Assembly (NCBI GenBank): GCA_037349105.1
Contig: JAYJMM010000071.1
Span: 868,001-932,000 of the forward strand
Reading direction: 5' to 3'
DNA from: Limnomonas spitsbergensis
Lineage: Eukaryota > Chlorophyta > Chlorophyceae > Chlamydomonadales
DNA: 64,000 nt
Shown here piece after piece: positions 18,200 through 29,609 of the stretch. Below the pieces are notes generated by a model, which worked only from the letters and a program-made list of their open reading frames with translations, ran no database searches and had not been told where the DNA came from. A program made the translations under genes and the position numbers. Position 1 is the first letter of the stretch; every line of letters starts with the position of its first letter.

Positions 18200-20500
18200 G
18201 CCCTTCTCCTCCTCCTTTGCTGCATGCTGCCATCTTCGCTCCTGCCCGCAGCAACGCCGCAGTGCCGTACGAGCAGGGATGAGGGGAGGGGATGCGATGC
18301 GAGCCCTAACGTCCACTCGCTAGCACTTCAGATCTAGGCCATAAATATATTTCATGAAATTCAAATTGTCGTGAAGTGGTTGAATGAATCTCGGAGGGCC
18401 CAATTCCTCGTGTCTGGAACGGCACCGGAACGCCAGCGTGGCGCCTGCCGTATCCTTTAGGTGCCATCTTTTGCATTGCCCCATTTTGAAAAACGCAACA
18501 ATATTTCGCATCACCGCTCTGACCGGTCACTTCGGAAGACTTCTTGATGGTGGTCAGATGGCATCTTCGGAAGGCCTCTTAAAGGCCAGATGACATTTTC
18601 GGAAGGCCTCTCTCTTACTACTAATTGGAGGTCAGACTTTTTTGTGGTGTGTGAAGGTTAGCGGCCGCGGAGCCTCCGCAGCTTATCTGCGGAGTCTCCG
18701 GATTTGAACTGAGACCTAGAAACCCGCTTACGCAGGGTGATTTAGCATAATCTGTACTCTGAATTGGGCCTGCCGGGTCCCTGTATCCCGGCAATTGCCT
18801 AATCTACTACTTTTGTCCCTTTTGAAGGACAGGCCTCTGGTGTAAAGAGTATAGGCCTAGCTCTCACGGATACTAGTAGCCCTTGCTCGCCACTAAGTCA
18901 GTACCTTACACTTCAGTCAAGTCTAGCACCACGGAAAGTGGTGATAGCATAAGCAAGTGACAAGCGAGCCCCATCCATATCACTGGACATCCCCAGCCGA
19001 CGCCATCTACGGTGCTCGCCCTGAAGAGCACGCGACCTACGGTGCCGATCCCTGACTACTCGTCCATCGGAGACGACTAATCAGGCAAGCAGTCCCAAGC
19101 AGATATTCACCTAAATAGACCAGGAGGCGCAAAGCCGACCAGGAGCTCTCGGCGTACCAGCTTCCAGCTGAGTCCGCCCGGCGACAAAACCCACGGACAA
19201 AGTCACTTCCGTCGCCGTTCCTTCGCAACCCCGAGCATCCCCGCTCTCAGAGTGAAGTAGTAGGGGCGGTACTCACAAGACAGGGACACCCAGACATTAC
19301 CCCTAGGCAGAGAGACTTCCTGCTAGGGCCGAACCTTACAGTAGCCAGTTAACAGCTCGTGTCTGAAGTACAAGGAGTCTGTGTGTACGGTAATGTACCG
19401 TGTTTATGAGTAGAAGGACACTTCTCTAAGGCGCCTTTACCGGAGTTCACGGTATTTACCATATTGGCACGTTTACTGCTTTATGGTGCGACACACGGCA
19501 AGGCACCTGCAGATACGTTTGCTTCTTCTTCTGCTTGGATGCGTGTGAGTCCTTTATCTACCAATGCATAGTGATAAGGGGCGATGTCTCAAGCTTGGCC
19601 AAACTTCTTTCACATCCCTGCTTCTGCAGAAGGTGTTTCCCTATGGATCCACACCGGTCCAGTGTGCAAGGACTCATTGCAGAGGTTTGAAGGAGCAATT
19701 CGAAAGGCTGCATGGCACGGCAGCTGAGCTGTCACAATTTCCCCTCCACCTCTTTTTCAGAGCACTCAGTTAAGGACAATGAAAGTGTCCAGTTCGCATC
19801 AGTAGTTAACAATGACAGCCTGCTACTCAGGTATTCGAGGAACTTCGTTGATGAATGTGATGCTCCGCTGGACAGAGTGAACTCCACAGTGAAAATGTTC
19901 AAGCACTCAGCACAGCAAAGGCACCAGCAGTAGTGTCCCAGCCACAAATTTCAATGGCCCATTCTCTGACATCTCTTACAAAGGTCATATATAGTCTGCA
20001 TACTAAAAAATTGTACTGACATCAAAGCCTGACTGCCTCCTGGCCCAATTCATGTATGTTAACATCATTACGTTTTCCCTCCTAGGTGAAGAAAACCTGT
20101 GATGCCTTCAGACAGCCAGGCATCAAACAGAAGCCCTGGGTTTTGATAAATTAACCAACACTCTCATGGCATGGGCCTATCAAAGTAACATATTTTGCTA
20201 GTGAAAGATTGATTGAATCGCTGCACACAGATCCAGTACCATAGGAAAGCACATATTAGCCAATACCAAGTGACAGAAGGCTAACATCTGCACACCTTGC
20301 TCCCATGTGTGGCTCTGGATACTGGAAACGTGCAATGCTAAGTATTTCACTGTTCACAGCCAAACATAGCACCGCACACATTAGGGTATTCAGCTCTTCC
20401 CATGCAGTTGCATGGCACGGACCACACAGAAAAGCTCAAGGGCCATTGACTCTTCAGACCTTTGTTCAATCTTACATGGACCTGTCAGCAGCGATCTCAA
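18200..20500. other. Mostly unassigned, one weak plus-strand exon
   Basis: At 19759-19933 a frame after a CTCTTTTTCAG acceptor reads SVKDNESVQFASVVNNDSLL and further, to a stop at 19933. It could be a terminal exon, but no partner was found. A minus-strand frame at 18514-18320 (MMRNIVAFFKMGQ start) is equally undecided. The rest shows no gene. Confidence 0.25.
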
Positions 20501-20520
20501 GCGCAGTGTGGCACATGCTC

Positions 20521-20850
20521 TCAGAACTCTACTCTGTACAAGTGATGCTTCTCCCTGGGCTTCTGTCTTGGGACTGGCTCCATGGACCAGGTGCAGGCCT
20601 GGATAGCATCTGGGTCGTCCCCTGTGCACACACCACGCATATAGGGTTCCCCCATGTGCACCGTCGGGCCGAATTCGAACACTGAGGATGCAGATGACTC
20701 CTCAATCGGCGGTCGGGCATCGGGCTTGGACTCCGGCCTTATAGAGAAGGTAGACGGGGAAGTCTTGCTAGCGTCGCCAGTTGGAGAGCTTTTCGTCCCC
20801 TCCTTGGCCGATCCAGGCGCACCAGCGTCATTGCTCGAGTTGTTGCCCAT
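20521..20850 (-). CDS. Possible N-terminal exon, Ser-rich protein
   Basis: ATG-initiated minus frame beginning MGNNSSNDAGAPGSAKEGTK. MGNNSS resembles an N-myristoylation start. It is followed by a polar disordered stretch and then FEFGPTVHMGEPYMRG. It may be the first exon of a gene ending at the GTGTGTGC donor near 20638, or just open sequence. No homologue recognised. Confidence 0.3.
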   Translation of the reverse strand: MGNNSSNDAGAPGSAKEGTKSSPTGDASKTSPSTFSIRPESKPDARPPIEESSASSVFEFGPTVHMGEPYMRGVCTGDDPDAIQACTWSMEPVPRQKPREKHHLYRVEF

Positions 20851-21309
20851 ATCTTGTGGCCAAGCAAATTATGTCGGAGGGAGGGGCAGTAATATGGACT
20901 AGGTCAATGAGCGCTTGAAGAGGCCGGAGCAGAATTCAGGCGCCCAGGTCGCCAACAGCCTGGAGTGTGGATCTCTGGTGTGGATTTAGTCGGGCCTGTC
21001 GTACGGGCGCAGGCGTGTCCGATTCCATGTAGGCAACAGACTTATAACAGGTTTCAGCAGTGATATTTCCAGTCGCCATAAATTTTCGGCAGCGCCAGAA
21101 TCACTGTTGAAAAGTGCAGGGCGTGCCTAGGGCTTATCAGTTTTCTCTCGTTCCTGGAAGCATTGCAGGCTTCCAATGCGGTCCAAAATGTTATTATGGT
21201 CGGTCCTCATCCTTTTGGGAGGGCTAGTCCTCATGACGAAGAGAGGCCGTGGAGCGCGTGGGGCGCTTGAGAGTTGTGACGACCCGTCTGACTACGTGGG
21301 GAAGCCTAA

Positions 21310-23844
21310 AAAGCTCCCAAGACTCCTAAACAGCCAACTACCTACGGGGGCCCCAAGGTGGCGAAGCCACAGCAGCATGTCGGCATCCGGGCAGGTTCAT
21401 CCAAGGATCAGCAGGTTGACCACAGCGACGATGATGACCTGGAAGCCGGTTTGGGACATCTTGAGGCAGTGGAACGACTCACAGATTGGCAGCAATACCA
21501 GACTGACTTGACAAGTCAATTGGACTCTTACATCGTCGAGGCCACGTTGGATGATGCTTCCGGTGGCCAGGCTTGCTTTATGCCAGTGGTCACTGGACAC
21601 GATGTGGATCGTAATGGTGATTACGTTGGAATCAAGGTGGGATTTCTATAAATGTTGAATGCTGCTAATATGTCTCACTCTTCACATAATTATCACTCCT
21701 CACCTCTCACTGCTCAGAGCAACACCGTTTCTCATGATTATTGTTGCCCACTGTCTTTCCAACATGGGGAACAATCATGCCTCTTCTTGTGTGATTGTGA
21801 TGCAATGCACCCCTCTTGGGTTTCTTTAAACGGAATGGACACCAGTCAACTGTCTTTTGATCACTGCATGGAGACCCTCGTCTTTTGCCAGCACTCCCAT
21901 GCTATTCATGGCCTCCATACATCAGAGGATCTACCTTAGGCATCCACTGCAAATGAGGTTGTTTTCACTAAGCTGGGTGAGATTCCTTTTGTCAACACTG
22001 ACCACCCCATATCTTTCTTAAAGCCCTCCGCAAAGGCCTATCCCATTTTATCGTGCAATTTTGAGGGTCTGCATCCTTGCGAAGGAAAGCGCAACTTGAT
22101 ACAGCCTGATGGAAACCACGAGTATTTTGCGTGTGCTCATTGCCCGACAAGGATGAAATACAGGTGCTCCCACATTCTTCAATTGGATCAGTGGTTTATC
22201 TCTCAAGGAGGGAAACCTTATGGATTATTGGACAGCTTTGACATCTGCCCAGCCTCTGGACAGCACATTGGACAGCCTACTACTGACCACCTCCAATACT
22301 TCCATGACCAGCAGGGCACGGGTAACCGCAGCATTTCTAAACTTCCCATTTCTCCTAACATCCAGTACCCAGCAGTTGTCCAGCGCGCTAAATTTGGTAA
22401 GATGCTTGTGAGCTACATAGAAGTTTATAATCACTCTAACCAGCTTCATTTTGCAGATGGCGGGTTGTTGCCAAATTGTGCCACTTGCGCTGATGCTGTG
22501 GCTGCGGGCAATCAGAGCACACACTGTTGCAACCACTGTGTCCCTCAGCTGCCTCTTGACAATGAGGGCAATCAATTGGCATGCTCCTGTGGAGCTGCCT
22601 GGAGCCCTCTGGATCCTGTGCAGCATGGTTGGGTGATCTGCAACAAAGCTACCCTCTCTGGCTTGCAAAGTACCATTCACGTATCAGTGCACTACAGAAA
22701 GTGCTCATCGACTACTTGCCTGGAGCGCTTAATGTACGATGGACAACATGAAGGTATTTTCAACTTATCCAACCAAACACTTTTTACCTACGAATCTATG
22801 TTTAACTACTGGGATGACATGACTATGACACAGTTCACATTTACAGCGCAACATGAGCGGATGCGCCTTGCTCACAAACACACTGGAACTGATCGTCTTT
22901 TGCCCTCACGGCCAGTTATTCGACAAGCTTTGCAGTGCTTCATGGGCCTTTTCGACATTGACTATGGACAAATGTTCAGCTGCCCATGCTGCTCTCGACT
23001 GCCATCAGAGTCGCTGATTCTAATTGGTGATGGGACATCGCTGGGAATGCGCAAGGACTTTGCTTTCACTCCGACAAATACACCAGCAAGTGATGCTGAA
23101 CCTTTTCCAGATGTGTAAGTAAACCACTGCATTTGCTGCCCCCTGAAGATATGAACGATTCCTGGATTTAAATTTTGCCTCATGCCCCCTTTGCGGAGAT
23201 CTTTGAAACTCCAGGGTTTGATTCAAGATGCAAAGTGTAAATCTCTGCTAAGGAAATATACTGGTGTGCAAAAGGTGATGTCTGCAAGTTCTGCCAAGCC
23301 CTGGTCAGATGAGTTATTTGCTGACTTACTGGATCACTGTGAATCTTGCGGGATCCCACTACAGACACTACATGAAGTTCTACTGTACATTGCAAGCTGG
23401 TGTGATGTGAACAGCATCTCCAAGCCTGGCCCTTTTTCACCCCTTCTGTCAGCAATATGCAGGGATTACCCCTTGTGCGGCTTGTTGCGGAGGGAACTTG
23501 TTGAGGGAGATACTCCTGAAGCAACCCCCCTCATGGAGGCTGTTAACGCGCCGACGCTAAGTAGTTTTACTGTGAAGAATCTCCTTCATTTCCCCATCCT
23601 GGCACAGCTGATTGTTACGTGTGGTTGGGATGTTATCCCTCTGCAATTCCGGGCATTGTTCTGCCATATCATGATGGCAGGTTGGGGGCAGCTATCCTTT
23701 GCCTGGGCTGCTGGGCATTCTCCTCAAGTGTACCAGCTTGCATGGGAGCTTGGACTGTTTCCACAACAGGTGCCCCTGGCTGATGGACATCCTCCTCAAG
23801 ACCAGCATCTTGCACATGATATTCCCCTGCCTCAGGGCGTGTAG
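21310..23844 (+). CDS. KDZ-transposon-associated cysteine-cluster protein (CxC5/CxC6-like), interrupted
   Basis: Three exons, one frame: about 21310-21636, 21718-23114 and 23199-23844. Introns of 81 and 84 bp have clear GTGGGA...CTCAG and GTAAGT...CGGAG ends, giving about 790 codons. Exon 1 is acidic (KDQQVDHSDDDDLE). Exon 2 carries cysteine clusters (CAHCPTRMKYRCSH, CATCADAV, CNHCVPQL, CSCGAAW, YRKCSSTTCLERL), then GIFNLSNQTLFTYESMF and CPCCSRL...IGDGTSLGMRKDF. The order of cysteine clusters, NLSN/FNN block, and C-x2-C...DGxxLG matches uncharacterised proteins that accompany KDZ (Kyakuja-Dileera-Zisupton) transposases. DGTSLG may be the first catalytic Asp region of an RNase H-like fold (inference). 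An in-frame TAG at 21937-21939 splits exon 2, so this copy is a pseudogene, has an unseen intron there, or contains an error. Upstream exons are not found. Confidence 0.55.
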
Positions 23845-25360
23845 CTTCATCCTGCAACTAAGCATATGAATTGTATTCAGATGGATGTTTAATGGTTGTT
23901 GCCGCTTTGTTTTTGTTTCTGATGATCATAGACATGCAAAAATGCATCTCAGGCCTACCTATTTTCTCCTCTTCAGATGGAACAAGGTTGCAGCCAAAGG
24001 CTCGAAAATAATCTCGAAGTATGGCCTCTTCGTGACTTAATCACGGACCCGGAGGGAGTCGCCATCAAATGGCAGAGGGATGTGCTGTGTCCACACCTCA
24101 GGCACAGGACACTCTCTAGCATTTCTCTTGGCCTTGCAGAAGATATGCCCTGATGAATCTGCACATAAATAATTGGCTAGTAAGATCCCTGGTAAGATCC
24201 CAGTGGTTTGATGCATGAGAATAACATCATGACACATGCAATCATTTTATTGGCAAATACCTTGCCATGTCAGAAAGCAGAGCTCTTTCAGCATTGCCTT
24301 CACAAGTGCCATATCCTTGTCATAGCTGTTTGTCTTGACAACCAGCTGTGCAGCAATCAATGCAGCCGCTGGTCATCGTACCCGCGCGCATTGTACTGAG
24401 ACCGATCCAAGTGCAGTCGCTCCACGAGATTTGTGAAAGAGCTCAGCGCATGAGCGTGTTCTTTCTTTTATCTGCTCATAATCCACTCGTTGCCAGCGCG
24501 GCTCGTGTCAGTTGGCTTGATGACGCAGTTTTTCGTGTGTGAAGCTACCAGGATAATAAAAACAGACACCTGTCTCTCCTGCGCTCTCGCGTTGATGCCT
24601 TCAATCTTATCGTAGAAATCATTGGTTGCTGTAGCAGCTACAGAGGCAAGCTCGCCACTGGACAGGGGCTTAGTATGCCGAGCATGGCGGGAACGGGGGG
24701 GCACGGTAGGTTGTGTGCCAATATCTGAGTCGCAATCGCTAGGCATTTAATAATTGAATCATAGAGAGGAGGAGACAGTCGGATGAGAACGAAACGTGGG
24801 TAATTGCCCTATAACCTAACCGTCTGGTACAGACTTTTGAACAGTGACTCTGGCACTGCCGAAAATTTAATTCGCACTGTTAAAAGTGTGTTATAAGTGC
24901 CTTTCCTAACTCTCCGATTCAAGGGGATCTACTTCATCCCGACCACCATCCCAACTTTCACGCTATGGCATGCGGCCTCGTAGTGATAGCGCAATATATT
25001 ACTTGAACTTTCTTGCTGAGGCATCTTATTTCCCAAGCTGACGTGTTCCGGAACCCTGCTTGCTCATGATCTCATTGGCGTAAAGCTTTCGATTTATTCA
25101 GTTTAAAACGTGAGTTACTACGTGCTTCATTGAGCATCTCTGATAACAAGGAGTCGGCCGTGACTACGTTTGCTCCCGCAATCGCACCATGGCATGTTCT
25201 TACTGGCCCGACATGTTTGATTGGACTAGAGCTATGGACTGAGCTTGAGGCCTTTATCATTCGCCACATGCCTCCCTGCTCAGTGCTTTCTGAGTCAGGA
25301 ACTCTTGATCAGCCCTCTGAATCGTCTTTGCCTGTGCTTGGCACACCAGGTGACAAAATG
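23845..25360. other. Intergenic, no gene supported
   Basis: Contains only short frames on both strands. A minus frame at 24746-24468 and a plus frame at 25130-25240 have some polar character but no matching splice partner. Confidence 0.4.
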
Positions 25361-25361
25361 G

Positions 25362-25709
25362 AGGCCATGCCGAATCCCTGGCTTTGCATTTCGTGTCCAC
25401 CCTCGGCAGTCTCTCCAACTCCCTGGTTATCGGCGCAACCATCTGGGTGTTTTTCATCCAGTCTCCTGCGCTGTTTGCATTCATGGGGCGGGACAAGTTT
25501 GTGCCACCGATGATGCGGCTGACCAAGACCCTATTCCGGTGGACCCTGCCCATCGCCGCCGCCATTCACTGTGGCACTACCCTCCTTCACTGCAAACTCA
25601 GCTTAAGCAGTGTTGCGGGCTATGCGTCTGTGTTCTCGCTCGTGGCACCTCTGATCAATGCACTTGTGGTTGTGCCCAGGGCCCTCAGCAAAGGCATGTC
25701 TACCATGGC
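25362..25709 (+). pseudogene. TMEM205/DUF4149-like membrane protein exon, split by a transposon
   Basis: The frame reads HAESLALHFVSTLGSLSNSL, VIGATIWVFFIQSPALFAFM, GRDKFVPPMMRLTKTLFRW, then ...LINALVVVPRALSKGMSTMA. It has three to four hydrophobic segments. The pattern (small residues then W..FI..P.LF, R..F...M..L....F, then a later N....V.PR) is like the TMEM205/DUF4149 family of small multi-pass membrane proteins. At 25710 the frame is cut by a 1166-bp hAT-type element. Past the element (26884 onward) it would resume ARQGDPDK and reach a possible GTCAGT donor near 26907. The exon start is uncertain; an acceptor AG at about 25361 fits the phase. The family call rests on pattern memory only. 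Confidence 0.45.
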
Positions 25710-26875
25710 CAGGGTAACCCGGTACGGAAACACGGTACGGGAATACGGTGCGGTACGGTACAGATACGGTACGGACAAAAGGGACGGTACGGTAGGCCAA
25801 TACGGTCCAAGATTTTCCCCATTTTCAAGGCTCAGAACAGCAGGATCCACACAGAGAAAGACATGCATGCAACACTCACATGACTGTTTGACCCCATGCA
25901 CATCCTGACATACTGCATGGCTGCATGACAGTCCCCATGCAATTTTTGCATGGCCCCAAAATAACCACCAAGGATCTCCATGCATGCAGATTTACCAGGC
26001 TGACATGATAGGAGAAAATATTATCATTGATGCAATCCCAAACTCCTCACAGATCGCCATTACAATGTTCCAACATGCCATTCAGCATTTCAGTAATTCA
26101 GCTAGTCCATATAAACGCTACCCACCAGCATGGCACATGAAATTTTACATGCATGAATATAGCAATAAAAACAAGAGGCCTCAGAATCACCTTGCATAGT
26201 TGCTGAGTTGCATGGCATGCATGGAAATCACTTCGTAAGGAGACACGGAGCTCCTGTGTCTTGCCTCTCTCCTGGGAGTCCTGGACTCATGGGCTCCTAC
26301 TCCTCCTGGCCTCCTGCCCTCCTCCCTCTATGCAGCTTTGGATTGTGACTTGTTGCCAACTTCTGTCTTATTGCCACTAGATTTTGGGGTAGACTTGTAC
26401 TTTCACGAGCAACGAATGCCGCCTCTTTACCACTGGAAGCGAGCGAGCTTACGTAGATTTTGATGCCCTGGATGTGTGGACTGTGGATGGTGTGGATTTG
26501 CCAGACGAGGGAGCGAGACGATCACACGACATCACCGCAATATGCCTGTATCACCCGTCCTAACGTCTTACACGCCGCAACTTGTCCTGTTATGCCCGCG
26601 AGGTGATTGGTAAATCGCGTAGTGTTGACGATAATATAATTACAAAATTTGTATCGCCCACGCTTGGCCTGGCCAGCCTTCGATGACGGCTGCAAAATCC
26701 AATGCGAATCAGCCGTGTACGCTGCATTCCTGTTCTCAGCGCTACCTCCATCGCTCTCATGCAGTCATGCAGTGCAGGAAATGGCGACCGTACTTGGCCG
26801 TGTTGCAAACGGTACGGTACGGTACGGATACGGTACGGGATTTTAGGCCAATACGGCCCGTACTGGGTAACCCTG
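25710..26875. mobile_element. hAT-type non-autonomous transposon, 1166 bp
   Basis: Left end CAGGGTAACCCGGTACGG and right end (reverse complement) CAGGGTTACCCAGTACGG match at 16 of 18 positions. An exact 8-bp target duplication ACCATGGC flanks it (25702-25709 and 26876-26883). Subterminal regions are packed with TACGGTACGG motifs at both ends, with GGCCAATACGG beside each. I see no transposase frame inside. It lies within the coding frame of the TMEM205-like exon. Confidence 0.88.
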
Positions 26876-26914
26876 ACCATGGCGGCCCGTCAGGGGGACC
26901 CTGATAAGTCAGTG

Positions 26915-28425
26915 GGGTCATTTTGTGGTGCACGGGGTTTCCAAGTCTGGCACGCGTGTGATGCACCAGACAGTGGTATTGTTTGTGGTCCTCATGCTTT
27001 CAGGATCTGTAGTGTCCATGCACTATGCTGCGAACGGGATGTGCTAGGTCACAGGCCTGGATTGCCAACTGCAAAGCATGGGCTGTCAGTGCTGATTCCC
27101 TCCTCATCTCATTCTTATACAATTCAAAGCCCGCGCCTGAGCCGGAAACGTATGTGCTCAGAACAGAGGCGGCCATAGAGAGCTCTCTCTATGACCGCCT
27201 CCATTGCCAGAACAAAACTGTTTGCATGCAGTTCGGTGTCTATTTCTGTGCACAGCAGACCACCTTTGGGAGGCCGTTGGAGAGCGCCTGCTGGACGAAT
27301 GGGGTTAAATTTGGACCAGCCTGCAGCCGGAGGCCCAAGGATTAAGGCTTGCTGCACCCTGCTCCCTTGCCCCTCGGCCTCAGGCCATGACGTAGCTGAA
27401 TTGTAGCTGTTGGTGCGCTAAAATAAACAGCTGCAAGCACCTTGGCAAACTAAAATTATGATGCATCTCATGATCTTTTAAAATCCCAGTTTAAAGATGC
27501 TTGTATAGATTATATTACATCATTTTTGGAACCATGTAGTAAGCTCCATTCGATGGGTTCTTTTCCTTTTTTAGGATACAGTTTCTCTCCTTTCCGGGAA
27601 GACTGTGAAGTTTGTGAAGTTTGTGAAGTTTTATTTTACCAGTACGTGTGCTCGAGCGTGTGCTTACCGTTTTTGTTATATGGCCCTCTTTCAGCCACAT
27701 GCGAGTGCAGCATTGTTACTACGGTTTTTAAAGGATAAATTAAATAGGACACAAAGGCTAGCTACCACCCCCTGCTACCACCACGAATTTTCGGATGATG
27801 ACAAGTTTCCTTAATGAGCATTGATTCCATTGAAGCGCTGAGTGGACGATTTCTATGATTCAAGCGTTTCCATTCCTATTGTTGCTAGATCTCGCTTAAT
27901 TAAATTTACGATTTTTGGGCTTTGTTTTTTGCCTTTGATGCTAGCAATGGCGATCTCCCCCGCATTGGTCACTTGGTGTTCACACCTCCCTGGCTGTTGC
28001 ACCATTATTCCTCCGTCCCGCTCCCACTGTCATATCTCTGATCAACACATCGACACCACTACCGCCATGGAGTGCCTGTGTCACTTACTCTGTTTTGTCC
28101 TAATGTTTGTCCTCTGAGCACCACCGAGACCAGATGGCCACCTCGCTGGCCACCTCGTCACTCGTGTAAGGTGCGGAATTAAAGCCCTTGTTCACTGACG
28201 GTACATATATTTGAGGGCCGAGCGCGAGTGAGGGCACCAACAATTACAAGGCCCGCATCAAGTTTGTTCATGCGGCAGCTGGCATTCATTGAATTCATCC
28301 GATGTCCAATTACGCTGTGAATCAAGGCGCTAAATTTCCGACATGGTCTCTCCTGGTGAGCTGGTATAGGTGTAGGGTGTCGAAAGCAGGGGGGGGGAAC
28401 CGGAAAAGGCATCCCTCCTTAACGA
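26915..28425. other. Intergenic with one dispersed repeat
   Basis: Dispersed GC-rich repeat copy 9 lies at 27245-27420. The rest is AT-rich with short frames only. Confidence 0.45.
27245..27420. repeat. Dispersed GC-rich repeat, copy 9
   Basis: Contains GGTTAAATTTGGACCAGCC, GGCTTGCTGCACCC and ends ATGACGTAGCTGAATTGTAG, the inverted form of the CAGCTACAATTCAGCTAC end seen in copy 4. Confidence 0.6.
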
Positions 28426-29609
28426 ATGCACAGTACTGTTATGTCTAACATTGGCACTGTTTCATCTCTCTCAACTGCGGCCGTTCTTTCGTCGCAGTCT
28501 TGTTTCGGTAGGTTTAATGAGGGAGATGACGTGGACAGGCCAGCGTCTCGAAGGCCGTCTGGGTGCAGCGATGGAGCAAATCTCCAAGATAGAACGAGCT
28601 CTCAGACGTCGGCTGGGAATAACCAGGTATTAATCTTTGGCTCGCGGACTGATTAGGCGACACGCTGAACTGCAGACAATGCGCTAGTTCCGAAACTGGT
28701 GAAGGTCAGGCAGTAGGTCAATACCAGCTAGCAGCAGCCTGGCGGACACGCACTCACTGATGACGGGGTCGATACCCGGTGATCGATACCCCCAGTCGAT
28801 ACCAGTGTTCACTTAACGCGGCTTAGCTACAACCCAGTTGTATCACGGCCCACAGTGATCCTTGCCAGTTGCCACCGGCAGCTGGCCGGGGAAGGTTTGG
28901 TTTGGTCCCGATTGACATATCTGGAAGATAGAGGCAGCTCGGCAGCTCCCCGAATGAAGGTGGTCAGGTCCAGACTGAAAGAACCACAGGTCAATGTTGT
29001 CCTGCCTTACAGGCCTCAAAATTTGCCTGTGGCATGCACGTCAGCATGACAACCCTCCTTGTTTGATTTTAGGTCGCAATCGTGACAGCCATGGACGAGA
29101 AACAGCCTGCTGTCGGCCGCCAACCCGAAGCATGCGAGTCACCTGAGGTCAGCAGCAGCCTCGCACTCTTCAATCACTTTTTTACTGAAGCTGAACAGGC
29201 TAGACAGGACCGCCACAGTCGCGCCCTAGTGGGCTCTCTCGACGGAGTTAGGAAGGAAACTGCAGCTTGCCCACCTGCTGCCAGCCTAGGCAAATGGTGC
29301 CCCATCAGAGAAGCAGGTCAGAAGAGTGCACCAGTTTGCCCACCTGCCAGCCAAGGCCAACGACGCGCCACCACCATGGAGAAAGTTCCCAAGGAAGCTG
29401 CTCTCCCACCTGCCAGCAGCCATGGCAAACGATGCCCCACCACCAAGAACGTCCAATCCCCGCGAGTCTTGCCGCAACGTGGATCCCAATGCCACACAAG
29501 CGACCCTCAACCAGTCGTGGCTAATGTAGCATTGGCCAAGACCATGGCAGCATTTCAAGGGGAAAGAGATCTTTCGAGCCATTTCTTCTCAGCGCCATCA
29601 GAGAAGTGA
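28426..29609 (+). CDS. Possible two-exon gene, hypothetical
   Basis: Exon 1 is 28426-28626 (start MHSTVMSNIGTVSSLSTAA; end SAGNNQ before gtatta). Exon 2 is 29073-29609 (after GATTTTAG; VAIVTAMDEKQPAVGRQPEA). Both are phase 0 and give 245 residues. The middle reads SLALFNHFFTEAEQARQDRH, possibly helical. Residues about 130-200 hold three loose repeats of PPASxxGKRCPTT, matching a DNA repeat there. No domain recognised. The start is the first ATG of the open exon. The region could be a gene or chance open sequence with consistent splice phase. Confidence 0.4.
28862..28930. repeat. Dispersed GC-rich repeat, short copy 10
   Basis: Only the core remains: GGCCGGGGAAGGTTTGGTTT followed by GGTCCCGATTG. 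It lies in the intron of the possible two-exon gene. Confidence 0.5.

Noticed and set aside
18680..18745. tRNA-like T-arm (GTTCAAATCC on the minus strand)
   Set aside because: The T stem has mismatches and no matching anticodon arm or acceptor stem could be drawn.
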